DNA of 64,000 bases, taken from contig NZ_CP152375.1 of assembly GCF_051132615.1 (NCBI RefSeq), forward strand, positions 868,001-932,000. The letters are read 5' to 3'. The notes under the pieces were generated by a model. The model ran no database searches, was not told the DNA's origin, and saw only the letters and a program-made list of their open reading frames with translations. Made by a program: the position numbers and the translations under genes. Below are positions 16,236 to 25,245 of the stretch, piece by piece (within the stretch, counting starts at the first letter, position 1; each line of letters opens with the position of its first letter). Source of the stretch: G051132615 sp051132615 (GTDB taxonomy: Bacteria; Pseudomonadota; Gammaproteobacteria; Burkholderiales; Neisseriaceae).

Positions 16236-17534
16236 ATGGCTAATCACAAACTTACCGCAGGAAAGCAATTAATAGAAGGAATCGTTCAGTTAGGTTCGGT
16301 CCTTGGTTATCATGTTGAAGAAGAGTTTCCTGTCGATGAATCTTCACATGGAGAATCTCCTGCAGTTGATGTTGCATGGTTTTCACAAAAGGGTAATCGT
16401 TTTCCACTTTTCATCTTTGAAGTTGAAAGTAAAGCTACTAATGGGATGACAAATAATCCATTAAAAGTTTATGCTCAGGAAAACAGAGAGTTTGAGAAAC
16501 CACTTTTTTTCTTCCATATCGTTGCCCAAGGTGGGAGCCACTCTGTTCGCCCTAGAAATCTGGAAGCTCAGTATGGAAAAAATAATTATAGAGTTTACCT
16601 TGTTGGCAGTAATACAGCGAACGAGCTTATTAAAGATGTTCTTACTCAACACGTTAGAGTAAGAAATAATGTTAATTATTTCGCATTGCATGATTTGTTT
16701 ACATCAGAACTATGGCTGAAAAAAGTTGACTACCCTCAGTTGCTTATGCATGCAGTTAAGTTAGGTTTGTCAAAGGAAAATGTTATTTCTTCTTATGTTA
16801 CAATAAGTCGTCATGATTCACGAATTTTTGCTGACTTAATTGAGCTGATTACAGCGGATTCTAAAGAAAATTTCGCTAACACAAATTTAGACTCATGTTT
16901 AGGTGCCCAATGGGGTATTCCGATTATTACTGCGCTTTTGTGTGGTTTAAGTAAAGACCCTAAATATTGGTCTTCTTTGTTGCTTGAATGGCAGAGAAAT
17001 AGCTGTTACATGCCCATGATCACACCTAGATTTGGATTATCAAGTGACTATGACGAGTTCATTTTAGGATTAGCACCACAGTTAATTACACTTTGTATTG
17101 CATTATCATTTAAACATGAAGATATATGTCTAGAGTTTGTTGGGGTTCTTACTCAAACATTAGATAGAGTTGGCATATGCTGGGCGGGATTAAACTCTGC
17201 AATATATTTACTTCATATCAGTTCTGCAATCAATTCAAGCGATTCATTCGAAAAAGCAAAAAGCTACCTTTTGGATTTTAAGGCTTTATCTGAGGAAAAT
17301 GTCTTTCTACCACCATCAGCTGTTTCTGTGATAACAGGTGATTTTAAAGATTACTTCCAGCAGGGAGAGATAATTAAAATTCCTGAGATCAAACAATTTG
17401 CCGAACAATGTATGAAAAGATATCAAAAAGAAAAAATTAACACAGAGGCTATGGCATTACGGGCGCTTGATGATGACTCATATATTTTTGAGTGGTCAAC
17501 TGATTTACTCATAGCACTTTGGTCAACTTACTAA
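16236..17534 (+). CDS. PD-(D/E)XK nuclease-like protein (putative restriction enzyme)
   Basis: 432 aa. Near the N-terminus, PAVDVAWF (Asp45) and, after a short loop, LFIFEVESK (Glu64-x-Lys66) form a PD-(D/E)XK catalytic pattern. The remaining 350 residues are helical and unfamiliar. The gene faces the DNA methyltransferase at 17646 tail-to-tail with 111 bases between them. A restriction role, perhaps with that methyltransferase, is inference. The start was chosen from the promoter position. Confidence 0.6.
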   Translation: MANHKLTAGKQLIEGIVQLGSVLGYHVEEEFPVDESSHGESPAVDVAWFSQKGNRFPLFIFEVESKATNGMTNNPLKVYAQENREFEKPLFFFHIVAQGGSHSVRPRNLEAQYGKNNYRVYLVGSNTANELIKDVLTQHVRVRNNVNYFALHDLFTSELWLKKVDYPQLLMHAVKLGLSKENVISSYVTISRHDSRIFADLIELITADSKENFANTNLDSCLGAQWGIPIITALLCGLSKDPKYWSSLLLEWQRNSCYMPMITPRFGLSSDYDEFILGLAPQLITLCIALSFKHEDICLEFVGVLTQTLDRVGICWAGLNSAIYLLHISSAINSSDSFEKAKSYLLDFKALSEENVFLPPSAVSVITGDFKDYFQQGEIIKIPEIKQFAEQCMKRYQKEKINTEAMALRALDDDSYIFEWSTDLLIALWSTY

Positions 17535-17645
17535 CAAACCATTACAGCTTCAATGCAGAACATTACATTACATTTCTATTATGCAACTTATAGCTTCTAG
17601 CTGACAACCAGATTTAATAGTGAACCGTTACAAAATATTGACACT

Positions 17646-19511
17646 TTAAGTCTCAACTAACATACCTAAATTAATTTTATATTTTTCTTCAAAAAAACTA
17701 TCCAAAATATCCCGATTGGTTTCTTTTAAAATAAAATCTTCCTCTTCTTTTGCTAGATCGCAAATACCAAAATTCTTAATATAAGTTCCATTTAGAGAAT
17801 AATAATTCGAAGCATATGGTTTACTAGTTGAGGAGATATAAAACCAAAATAATCTCGTTTCTAATATTTTCTTTAATATTTGCAATTCTCTTACTGAGTT
17901 GCCTAGAAAAGCTTGACCATTATAAAAGTATGTTCGCTTATCTGAATGAATTAAATAATGAGGGATAATATCTGAGTACTTAGGAAAAAACATTTTATGT
18001 TCTATCTGTTCTAATCCCTGCGTGCGTCCAAAAGCATACCAAGCTTGGTATTTTCCTTTCCCTTTATCTCGGAGAGCAAGTACATCACTATGATTTTTTA
18101 AATATTGGTAGGCTAATGGGAAATTTTTTTTAAAGATTACTTCATCAAGAATTTTAGGATATTTTTCATTGGTATAAGGAAAAATAAGCTTTTCTTGAAA
18201 GTTGTCTATGGATGCTACTCTGCTTAGTTTGTTAGAATTGATTACATTAACACAAATGTTTTTTTCAATCGGATATTCTTGATTATCCTTTGCTTTTAAA
18301 TAATAAAATTCTTTTGTTTCTCTAATAGGAGTAAAAATATATAAGTCATTTTTTAGTGTGGCTAATCCATGACTAGTTTTATATTTTTCCCCCAGAGGTG
18401 TTCCCACACTCTCTATCTTTTTAATGAGTTCATTTGAGTGTAAATTCCAACCAGTATAAGCATTCAGATTTTCATATGGTATCTGCTTAAAAGCCATATC
18501 TTTTTGCAGCATATGGGATTTAGTTTTTATATATTTAACGAACCTACTATTTTTATTGCTAATTATACAGATACATGTATAGGTATTACGGGATTGAAAA
18601 ATTTGCTCAGCTCCAAAATCAATAATATTGAAATTTAAGGATTTATTGTAAAAGTATTGTCGTAAATTACGCGCATTTAAGCTCTTGAAAAAGCTGTTCA
18701 TCGTAATAAACCCTAGCTGACCATCAGATGCTAAATTTTCTATACCTATTTCAAAAAAAGGAATGTAAAGATCAGGGCTTCCTATTTGGCAAGTCTGCAT
18801 TTTTGTCAATATTTCACGAGTTTCTTTTGCCATATGTTTTGCTGTAACGTATGGAGGGTTACCTACGATAATATCAAAACCAGAAAAATAAGGAAAATAT
18901 GTTTTCCAGTTGAATTTTAAAGAATCGCCCACAAATAAGTTAAACTCAAAATTATCGTCTTCTCCTTCCCAAAGAGCTAATAAGCTCAATAAAATTTTTG
19001 AGCGCCTAACAGCATAACTTTCTATATCAATTCCATATAGGTTTTCTTTAAAAATTTGATAGTATGATAGATTGCTTTTTTGTTTTAATTTATGAGCAAC
19101 ATCAACCAAAAATGCTCCACACCCACATGATAGGTCAGCAATTTTATACGTTGGCAAAAAAAGGCTATCATTTTTTATATCAATAACACTTTCTATGATA
19201 AATGACCTAATATTTTTAGGTGTGTAAATGGCGCCATTAACAATTCTATTACTGGGTGAAATCACAAACTCAAAAAGTTGAATCAGCATTTCAAAATTGA
19301 AAGGAGTTTCTTCGTCATTTATAATCTGGAGAAGCTCACTTTTTAGGGATGTTTTATTAGGGAAATCATAGTTTATCGTGTCTAGTAAGATACGATTTTT
19401 AGAAACAGATAGCTGATTTTCATGAATAAATAACGAAGTAATTAGTGAATTAACTAATTTTTCGTCGACCAAGTTATTACTACGAAGAAAATTTAAAATT
19501 TTTCTTTTCAT
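17646..19511 (-). CDS. N6-adenine DNA methyltransferase, Eco57I/TaqI-like
   Basis: 621 aa. SAM-binding motif I appears as IADLSCGCGAFLVD (about 124-137) and catalytic motif IV as NPPY (218-221), the signature of amino methyltransferases. The region after about 360 resembles a TaqI-like target-recognition domain (NSVRELQILKKILETRLFWFY split). The first 100 residues show no nuclease motif, so this is a methyltransferase alone. It is the last gene of a leftward DUF262-HEPN-methyltransferase operon. Confidence 0.88.
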   Translation of the reverse strand: MKRKILNFLRSNNLVDEKLVNSLITSLFIHENQLSVSKNRILLDTINYDFPNKTSLKSELLQIINDEETPFNFEMLIQLFEFVISPSNRIVNGAIYTPKNIRSFIIESVIDIKNDSLFLPTYKIADLSCGCGAFLVDVAHKLKQKSNLSYYQIFKENLYGIDIESYAVRRSKILLSLLALWEGEDDNFEFNLFVGDSLKFNWKTYFPYFSGFDIIVGNPPYVTAKHMAKETREILTKMQTCQIGSPDLYIPFFEIGIENLASDGQLGFITMNSFFKSLNARNLRQYFYNKSLNFNIIDFGAEQIFQSRNTYTCICIISNKNSRFVKYIKTKSHMLQKDMAFKQIPYENLNAYTGWNLHSNELIKKIESVGTPLGEKYKTSHGLATLKNDLYIFTPIRETKEFYYLKAKDNQEYPIEKNICVNVINSNKLSRVASIDNFQEKLIFPYTNEKYPKILDEVIFKKNFPLAYQYLKNHSDVLALRDKGKGKYQAWYAFGRTQGLEQIEHKMFFPKYSDIIPHYLIHSDKRTYFYNGQAFLGNSVRELQILKKILETRLFWFYISSTSKPYASNYYSLNGTYIKNFGICDLAKEEEDFILKETNRDILDSFFEEKYKINLGMLVET

Positions 19512-19533
19512 TGTTAACTCATCATATAAATAT

Positions 19534-20217
19534 CTATTTCATCTCATCTAGAGGCGGAGTTTCGCGTAAAAATTCTTGGTTTTCAGAAGCATTTATAATG
19601 AGGTCTTTGAATTTTTCTATACAGTCAAGTGTATGTTGTTTCATCTGATTGAACTCTTTTAAAAGTTGGCCGTCATTTCTGAATTCGCCATGAGCTATAG
19701 GATTACGTAAAGCCAATAAACATTTATCAATAAAATTTTCCTTTGTGCTATACCATGAGATATCTATACCTAATTGTTGACCAATTATCTTGAAATGTTT
19801 AAAGGTAAGATTTGAGTGCGTCTTAATCGTATCCTTTGGGCTTATTTGTAGCTTTTCATTTTGATGTTGTGTATGAATATAATCAAAAATCTCCTTTTGA
19901 CACCGATAGGAATTCATAGATACCTGATTATGAGGAAATTTTTTTCCTAAAGTAATATAAGAAAAATTATGGGTAAGTTCTGCTAAGGAGTAGCCCTGAT
20001 TACAAACATATTCCAAGTATTTTATTGACGCTACTTTAACAAATCCTTCCCAATGTGCATATAGGATAGTGATTGCCCCTCTAATTAGTGCAATTTGTAA
20101 GGAACCTTCCTGACTATCAATGTGTAGTAAAAGATTGGAAATTTCTTTTTTCCTCCAAGATAAATCTTTATCCAATTTTTCTTGAAGTATATCTATAGGT
20201 TGTCGGTAATTATTCAT
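19534..20217 (-). CDS. HEPN-domain protein, MAE_28990/MAE_18760 type (putative RNase)
   Basis: 227 aa, helical. The N-terminus (ALIRGAITILYAHWEGFVKVAS) is characteristic of the MAE_28990-like HEPN family, and LRNPIAHGE supplies the R-x4-H active-site motif (Arg171, His176). HEPN proteins of this sort cut RNA in defence and toxin systems. The start overlaps the DUF262 stop by eight bases. It may be the effector of the system; substrate is unknown. Confidence 0.72.
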   Translation of the reverse strand: MNNYRQPIDILQEKLDKDLSWRKKEISNLLLHIDSQEGSLQIALIRGAITILYAHWEGFVKVASIKYLEYVCNQGYSLAELTHNFSYITLGKKFPHNQVSMNSYRCQKEIFDYIHTQHQNEKLQISPKDTIKTHSNLTFKHFKIIGQQLGIDISWYSTKENFIDKCLLALRNPIAHGEFRNDGQLLKEFNQMKQHTLDCIEKFKDLIINASENQEFLRETPPLDEMK

Positions 20218-21361
20218 GACTAAAAAGCGTTAGTCCTAACTTTCTCATTTCCATCAATCTATAAAGAGACCTAGTTCCAGGTTTTTCAATATCCAAAAAA
20301 GAGTTATTCGTCGGAAGGGACCTGGAAATTTCTTGAATAGTATTCGAAATATTAGAAGCATCACCTCCTGAGTCAGCTAAATAATGGGAAAGAGCAAATG
20401 TTAAACACTCATATATAGGGTTTGAGAAAGGACCTTTGTACTTCCCAACATTTTGTTGGTACTTTCTAAATGCATCTTCATTAAGTGATTCATTTAATAA
20501 CTTGAATGTCCTCTCAAAAATCACTTTTTCTCTATCAAAATCAAAATCAGAATTACCAAAAATTCTAGAAGTAGCTCGATCTAAATATACATTTAAATCT
20601 TTTTCTTCCTTTAACTCATTTTCATCAAAATGACGCAATACCAAATATTTGAGAATAAGTTCATTAAAATAACTTTCTTCCTCTTTCCTTTTGGTTATTG
20701 TTACAGTGTTATTGAAGTCATTATTTTTTGCTAAATCTTGGAGCCATTCAAATGCCTTTCGATTAACCATAAGAAGTATACAGTTTCGTACTTCTTGGTC
20801 TGTTAATTTAGAGCCTCCAGTATTAAGTCTCTGAAAAAGCTCAAGTTTCGCATCTTCATTACTTTCTTTTTTTATGATCTTTAAATCAATTTTTTCTCTT
20901 TTGAACGCTCTTAGTATATTAGGATGAATCAATCTTGTTTGATATATTTTATCATCAGTATGGTCAATAGATTTATCTATGGCTACCTTTCCTTTAAGAT
21001 TAGGCAAATATTTTGTGGCTTCTAACTCAAGAGGAGGAATTAATTTATCATTTTCATCTCGTAAGAAACCTAAAAATTGAAGGATTGTTGAAATTCTTTG
21101 TAACCCATCAACAACATCCCATCTTCCATCATGTTGTTGTGCTACAAATATTGATGGGATTGGAATCCCTAATAAAATTGATTCAATAAATTGGCTTTTT
21201 TGCCTCTCCTTCCATCTAAAAATTCTTTGAAATTCAGGCTGTATATTTAAATCACCCTCCTTGTACAGGTTCACTAATTCACCTATTGACATGGGGTATG
21301 AATCAACATGCACAGTTTTCCTTGCTTGCTCAATCTGTATTTCTAAATCTATTTTATCCAA
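20210..21361 (-). CDS. DUF262 (ParB/GmrS-N-like) protein
   Basis: 383 aa with the DUF262 hallmarks: QPEFQRIFRW (41-50), KSQFIESILLGIPIP and VVDGLQRISTILQFL with the DGQQR-type motif as DGLQR (85-89). DUF262 is the nucleotide-dependent domain of GmrSD-type IV restriction systems, but there is no C-terminal HNH (DUF1524) here. The start is TTG with AGGAA upstream; the frame is closed above it, and the N-terminus (QARKTVHVDSYPMSIGELV) fits the family. Confidence 0.82.
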   Translation of the reverse strand: MDKIDLEIQIEQARKTVHVDSYPMSIGELVNLYKEGDLNIQPEFQRIFRWKERQKSQFIESILLGIPIPSIFVAQQHDGRWDVVDGLQRISTILQFLGFLRDENDKLIPPLELEATKYLPNLKGKVAIDKSIDHTDDKIYQTRLIHPNILRAFKREKIDLKIIKKESNEDAKLELFQRLNTGGSKLTDQEVRNCILLMVNRKAFEWLQDLAKNNDFNNTVTITKRKEEESYFNELILKYLVLRHFDENELKEEKDLNVYLDRATSRIFGNSDFDFDREKVIFERTFKLLNESLNEDAFRKYQQNVGKYKGPFSNPIYECLTFALSHYLADSGGDASNISNTIQEISRSLPTNNSFLDIEKPGTRSLYRLMEMRKLGLTLFSHE

Positions 21362-21851
21362 TTGTAAATTCCTATCTTTTCAATTTGTATCATTGTGGTT
21401 AATATGTAAATATAAAACAATAATAATTAGCTTACTAAAATAAAGCTCTTAATAGTTTCAGAGTTTATTAAATAATGAAAATTTCTAATGTTTTTTTATT
21501 TTCTATCTTCCCATCTATCTATTTTTAGTACTTAATGATTATTTTAAAATTGACACAAAAGTCATTATAAACGATTGAGTAAAATATTCACTATGATTGT
21601 TAGGTTTTGGTTTGCTCTCAGGCATAGGTCAGTTACAATTCGAGTCTTTGTAATATCCTGATTTAGCAAAATAATATCAATTTTTTTAGAAAAAAATTGG
21701 CATGAAAAGTAATTATAATTCCACTTACGAGTGGAATTTTTTTCTTGTTTGCATCAATATATGTATTGAAACACATTATTATTTCGTGCTGCCTCAACTT
21801 AAATTTAAAGGTTTTATCAATTGAAAAACTCATAAGTGTCTAAGTATATCA
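21362..21851. other. 490-base stretch with no gene recognised
   Basis: Very AT-rich, with scattered stops in all frames. A GGAATTTTTTTC-like tail after CCACTTACGAGTGG (about 21720-21733) is a weak hairpin. I see no RNA gene or repeat here. Confidence 0.5.
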
Positions 21852-22259
21852 TTACCATTTGATAGAAGGATAATATGGCGCAACGATACTATGTTTAATT
21901 AAAAACGCTATTAATATAAGCATCATATTTGCACTATAATCAATAAAACATAAAAAAGAAACCACAAAACAAAACCAAGAATATATTTTTAACGTTAATC
22001 TGAGATATTTGGTTTTCGTTAAATTTTTAGAAAAAATCACTAATAAAAAACATATACTTGAAAACAAAGAGCATAAAGCAAGAGACAGGTCAAAAACAAA
22101 CGCTTTCCATGGGAAATTTTGGTATCTTAAATCAAAAAATCCTGCAGAAAAAGATATAAGAGATATACTCAATATCAATAAAACTGTTGCCAATAAAAGA
22201 CTTAATAATATGTGTTTCTGAATAAATATAATTGATTTTTTGATTTTTTGTGTGTTCAT
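21852..22259 (-). CDS. Small polytopic membrane protein of unknown function
   Basis: 135 aa with about four hydrophobic segments (18-42, 50-75, 90-106, 108-125) and a basic N-terminus. No family recognised. It lies between the defence-like operon and the first secreted SNase-like gene, on the opposite strand to the latter. Confidence 0.55.
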   Translation of the reverse strand: MNTQKIKKSIIFIQKHILLSLLLATVLLILSISLISFSAGFFDLRYQNFPWKAFVFDLSLALCSLFSSICFLLVIFSKNLTKTKYLRLTLKIYSWFCFVVSFLCFIDYSANMMLILIAFLIKHSIVAPYYPSIKW

Positions 22260-22384
22260 TTTTATTATTCTCTATTAATTTTAGGGCAGCAATGCATAGA
22301 ATAATAACAGATTAAGAAAGATATTCCATCACTACAAAACCCTTGCTATATAAAGGTTTTTATTTATTATGCTAGAATCAAATT

Positions 22385-22972
22385 ATGAAAAAAATAATCT
22401 TACTCCCAATACTATTTCTATCTTTTGCACAGGCTGAAACTGTAGTGGAGAAACTATCATGTAAAATAGAAACCGTTGTTGATGGTAATACCATAATTTG
22501 TCAACAAGATAGTACAAAAGAGACAATAACCCTAATTTTATTTCAAAGTATTGCTCCAAATGGCAAACAGCCTTATGCAAAAAAAGCAAAAGATACTTTG
22601 AGGAAACTATTAAATATAGAAAATAATTTTTTGATTCAATCATATGGTAAAGATCAGTTTGGCAATATCTTAGTAACTATTTTTGAATATAAATTGTACG
22701 GTTGTGGTTCAAAAAATCTAGCAACAACTTGTACAAAATATAACAACATTAACCTTGAAATGATCAAACAAGGAGCTTCGTGGAATAATCCATTGGGCCA
22801 ACAATTCTCTGATTACCAACAAGCACAAGAAGAAGCAAAAAAAGCAAAACGTGGACTATGGACAGAACCTAATCCGATTCCTCCTTGGATTTATCGTCAA
22901 ATGATTCGCCATGAAGAGAAAAAACAAACTGATTTTATTTTAGAAGAATATAGACATAATCATCCATACTAA
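22385..22972 (+). CDS. Secreted SNase-like (thermonuclease-fold) protein lacking catalytic residues, paralogue 1
   Basis: 195 aa with signal peptide MKKIILLPILFLSFAQA. The mature part follows the staphylococcal nuclease pattern: VVDGNTIIC, LILFQSIAPNGKQPYAKKAKD and the ending QQAQEEAKKAKRGLW. Residues matching catalytic Arg35, Glu43 and Arg87 and metal ligands Asp21/Asp40 read Ile/Leu, Asn, Asn, Asn and Ser, so catalysis is unlikely. A promoter-like TGCTAGAAT lies seven bases before the ATG, implying an almost leaderless mRNA. Its paralogue is at 23945. Confidence 0.7.
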   Translation: MKKIILLPILFLSFAQAETVVEKLSCKIETVVDGNTIICQQDSTKETITLILFQSIAPNGKQPYAKKAKDTLRKLLNIENNFLIQSYGKDQFGNILVTIFEYKLYGCGSKNLATTCTKYNNINLEMIKQGASWNNPLGQQFSDYQQAQEEAKKAKRGLWTEPNPIPPWIYRQMIRHEEKKQTDFILEEYRHNHPY

Positions 22973-23035
22973 ACAGTATCCCCTCACAGTAAGGATTTTT
23001 AGCGTAATAGCAAAATAAGTTATAAAGAGAGAAAA

Positions 23036-23896
23036 ATGGCTAAACATATTTTAACAACAACTGATTGGGCAAAAAAAGTATTATTATTTAGTACAGAAGG
23101 TTTGCCAGCATCTAAATTAGTTAAAGCCTTTTACCCTTTTATCCGAAGCAGATTATTCTCTAAACTAAAAAGGAATAATGCTTTAATTGAAATAATAACG
23201 TTAAAAAAAGAAATGCATATAATGCATCTTTACTTAGAAGAAAATATTCCACCTGAACTATTTAAAAAACTTGCCAAAATAGAGAACATTGACAACATCA
23301 ACTTTAAACCAATAATCAATAGAGAATTTGTTACTACAGATGGAAAGATAGGTTTAATTGGTTTAGCTGGGTTTGCTCAACATAGTGATAGTGAAAAGGC
23401 TCGTGATTATATTAGCAACTGTGATTATATAAACGTTCCACCTGGTTGTTATCACGTAAGCATTTATCCACTGTTTCTTTCTGAGAAAGAACTAGCCAAT
23501 AAATATAAACATTTTTATCAAAAGATAAAAAATCAAACAGATGCTCAATTTGGAGAAGGTGTACATGAAAAAGTACAAAATTTAAGAAAAAAAGATTCTA
23601 GGCTCTTAAGTTTTATTATTTATGTCGCGATTTTCCTGACTATTCTCAAAGTTACTTTACCATTCTTGCCTGAAAACTCTGTAGCAGTAGTAGAGAAGCT
23701 TGGTTCTATTAACATAATTCTTATTATTTTAGCGATAACACTTATTCCATATGGTCTATTTCAATGGTTTTATGTGGCAAAAAGATCCTCTGAAGAGAAA
23801 TTTATTAGTGATTTAGAAACAGACATAGTACTTGAACATTTTCCCTCTATGGTAGCAACAATGTATCGGGTATCAGACAAAATTTCAAAATTATGA
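23036..23896 (+). CDS. Two-helix membrane protein of unknown function
   Basis: 286 aa: a soluble N-terminal domain (about 1-190) followed by two membrane helices (about 198-215 and 228-250) and a short cytoplasmic tail. No family recognised. It sits between the two SNase-like genes in the same direction and may form a unit with them. Confidence 0.6.
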   Translation: MAKHILTTTDWAKKVLLFSTEGLPASKLVKAFYPFIRSRLFSKLKRNNALIEIITLKKEMHIMHLYLEENIPPELFKKLAKIENIDNINFKPIINREFVTTDGKIGLIGLAGFAQHSDSEKARDYISNCDYINVPPGCYHVSIYPLFLSEKELANKYKHFYQKIKNQTDAQFGEGVHEKVQNLRKKDSRLLSFIIYVAIFLTILKVTLPFLPENSVAVVEKLGSINIILIILAITLIPYGLFQWFYVAKRSSEEKFISDLETDIVLEHFPSMVATMYRVSDKISKL

Positions 23897-23944
23897 AGCC
23901 ACTATAAATGTAGAATCTTTTGTTTATTATATTAGAACAAAATT

Positions 23945-24526
23945 ATGAAAAAACTAATCTTACTCCCTCTACTGCTTTTATCTTTTGCTCATGCTGAAAT
24001 CATCAATTGTGTTTTTGTAGGCAATCTTAATGGGGATACTCTTCTTTGTAGAGTAGATGATCCTACTATTGATCCTGATCAGCAACCTAATGTTGTTATG
24101 GTTAAGTTATCTCAAATTGCTGCGCCCAAAAAAGGGCAAGCCTATGAAAAAGAGGCGACACAGGCTTTAAAAGAATTTTCAGATAGGGCAATTGGCCAAG
24201 CGTTCACTATAAAAGTCAATAAAAAAGAAGCTTCTACAATATGGGGAACTGTTTTTGATTGGTACAGTGAGTTGACTGTACCAAGTGCGGGTAATTGCCT
24301 TCGTTCACGCTATCTATCAGAGGAAGAAATTTCACAAAAAGACAATACCTGTGGCCCTTGGCCAATGATTATTGTCGACATCAATAAAGAAATGATCAAA
24401 CAAGGATATGCTTGGTATGATCCATCAATGGGAAAAAATTTGACCTATCAACAGGCTCAAGAAGAAGCAAAACAAGCTAAACGCGGGTTATGGGCTGTTC
24501 CTAATCCTATTGTTCCTTGGGAATGA
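23945..24526 (+). CDS. Secreted SNase-like protein lacking catalytic residues, paralogue 2
   Basis: 193 aa, signal peptide MKKLILLPLLLLSFAHA, then LNGDTLLC, VKLSQIAAPKKGQAYEKEATQ and the ending YQQAQEEAKQAKRGLWAVPNP. The SNase positions for Arg35, Glu43 and Arg87 are Lys, Lys and Gly, so it too looks inactive. Asp of the first metal site (GDT) is kept. The upstream sequence contains TATAAATGTAG and TTAGAAC, a diverged form of the shared leader cassette. Confidence 0.7.
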   Translation: MKKLILLPLLLLSFAHAEIINCVFVGNLNGDTLLCRVDDPTIDPDQQPNVVMVKLSQIAAPKKGQAYEKEATQALKEFSDRAIGQAFTIKVNKKEASTIWGTVFDWYSELTVPSAGNCLRSRYLSEEEISQKDNTCGPWPMIIVDINKEMIKQGYAWYDPSMGKNLTYQQAQEEAKQAKRGLWAVPNPIVPWE

Positions 24527-24746
24527 GGGAACAAATGAAGTCATCTATTATCTTCAAAAAAATCTATCTGCCACTTATTATTTTATTTATTTGTAGTAGC
24601 TCAGACCTGATCTGACAGTAAACCAAGTTATCAATCCAATATATAAACCAAGTAAAAAAACAGCATAAGCTAGAATCAGCACAGTTCTCATTATCTATTG
24701 CACATAAATTAAATTCTTCATGTCATTTCTGGCAAAAACCAGAAAG

Positions 24747-25067
24747 TTAAATCAGCTCACTTTCATCAACCTTAGTTTGCCAGTCAAAACTTCTAGGAAC
24801 TGAAGAAGACTTACTTTCCTTATTTTCTTTTGTCTGGTTTTTCGTAACCTTTATTTTAGGTGTAGCTTTTTCTTCAGGCTTGTTGTTCAGAATAAATTGA
24901 TTAACTGTTCGTTGTGAGACTATAAGCCCATTTAATTCGAGATATTTAACAATAGATCGTTCTGAATAGCCATTTTGTTTTAGGGCTAAGATATCGTCCT
25001 TAAAGGGGTCTAATTTAGAACGACGTTTTGGTTTCTCTGATGCCATGAATTCTTCTAATGAAATCAT
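24747..25067 (-). CDS. Small HTH-type basic protein (TraK/relaxosome-accessory-like?)
   Basis: 106 aa. FKDDILALKQNGYSERSIVKYLELNGLIVSQRTVNQFI (read in two parts, about 22-60) is a helix-turn-helix pattern like that in plasmid TraK/StbA-type or phage DNA-binding proteins; the C-terminal half is Lys-rich and disordered. A TraK role would suit the oriT-like site at 28.9 kb, but the similarity is only of layout. Confidence 0.5.
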   Translation of the reverse strand: MISLEEFMASEKPKRRSKLDPFKDDILALKQNGYSERSIVKYLELNGLIVSQRTVNQFILNNKPEEKATPKIKVTKNQTKENKESKSSSVPRSFDWQTKVDESELI

Positions 25068-25245
25068 AAAATAGAGCCTTATTTTTTAATTTTATATGTA
25101 GTCATTATACTATTTAAATTAATTATTAGCATCTATTAGCATTGAAATTTCATTTAATTATAATATAGATATCATTATCTGTAGTTTCACTTTAATCTAA
25201 TCTATTATGTATCATAACTTTTTAGTTGCACTATAAATATTGGTT

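Noticed and set aside
24587..24691. 34-codon minus-strand frame encoding one hydrophobic helix (MRTVLILAYAVFLLGLYIG)
   Set aside because: Plausible small membrane protein, but no ribosome site and no relative in the window; too weak to annotate.
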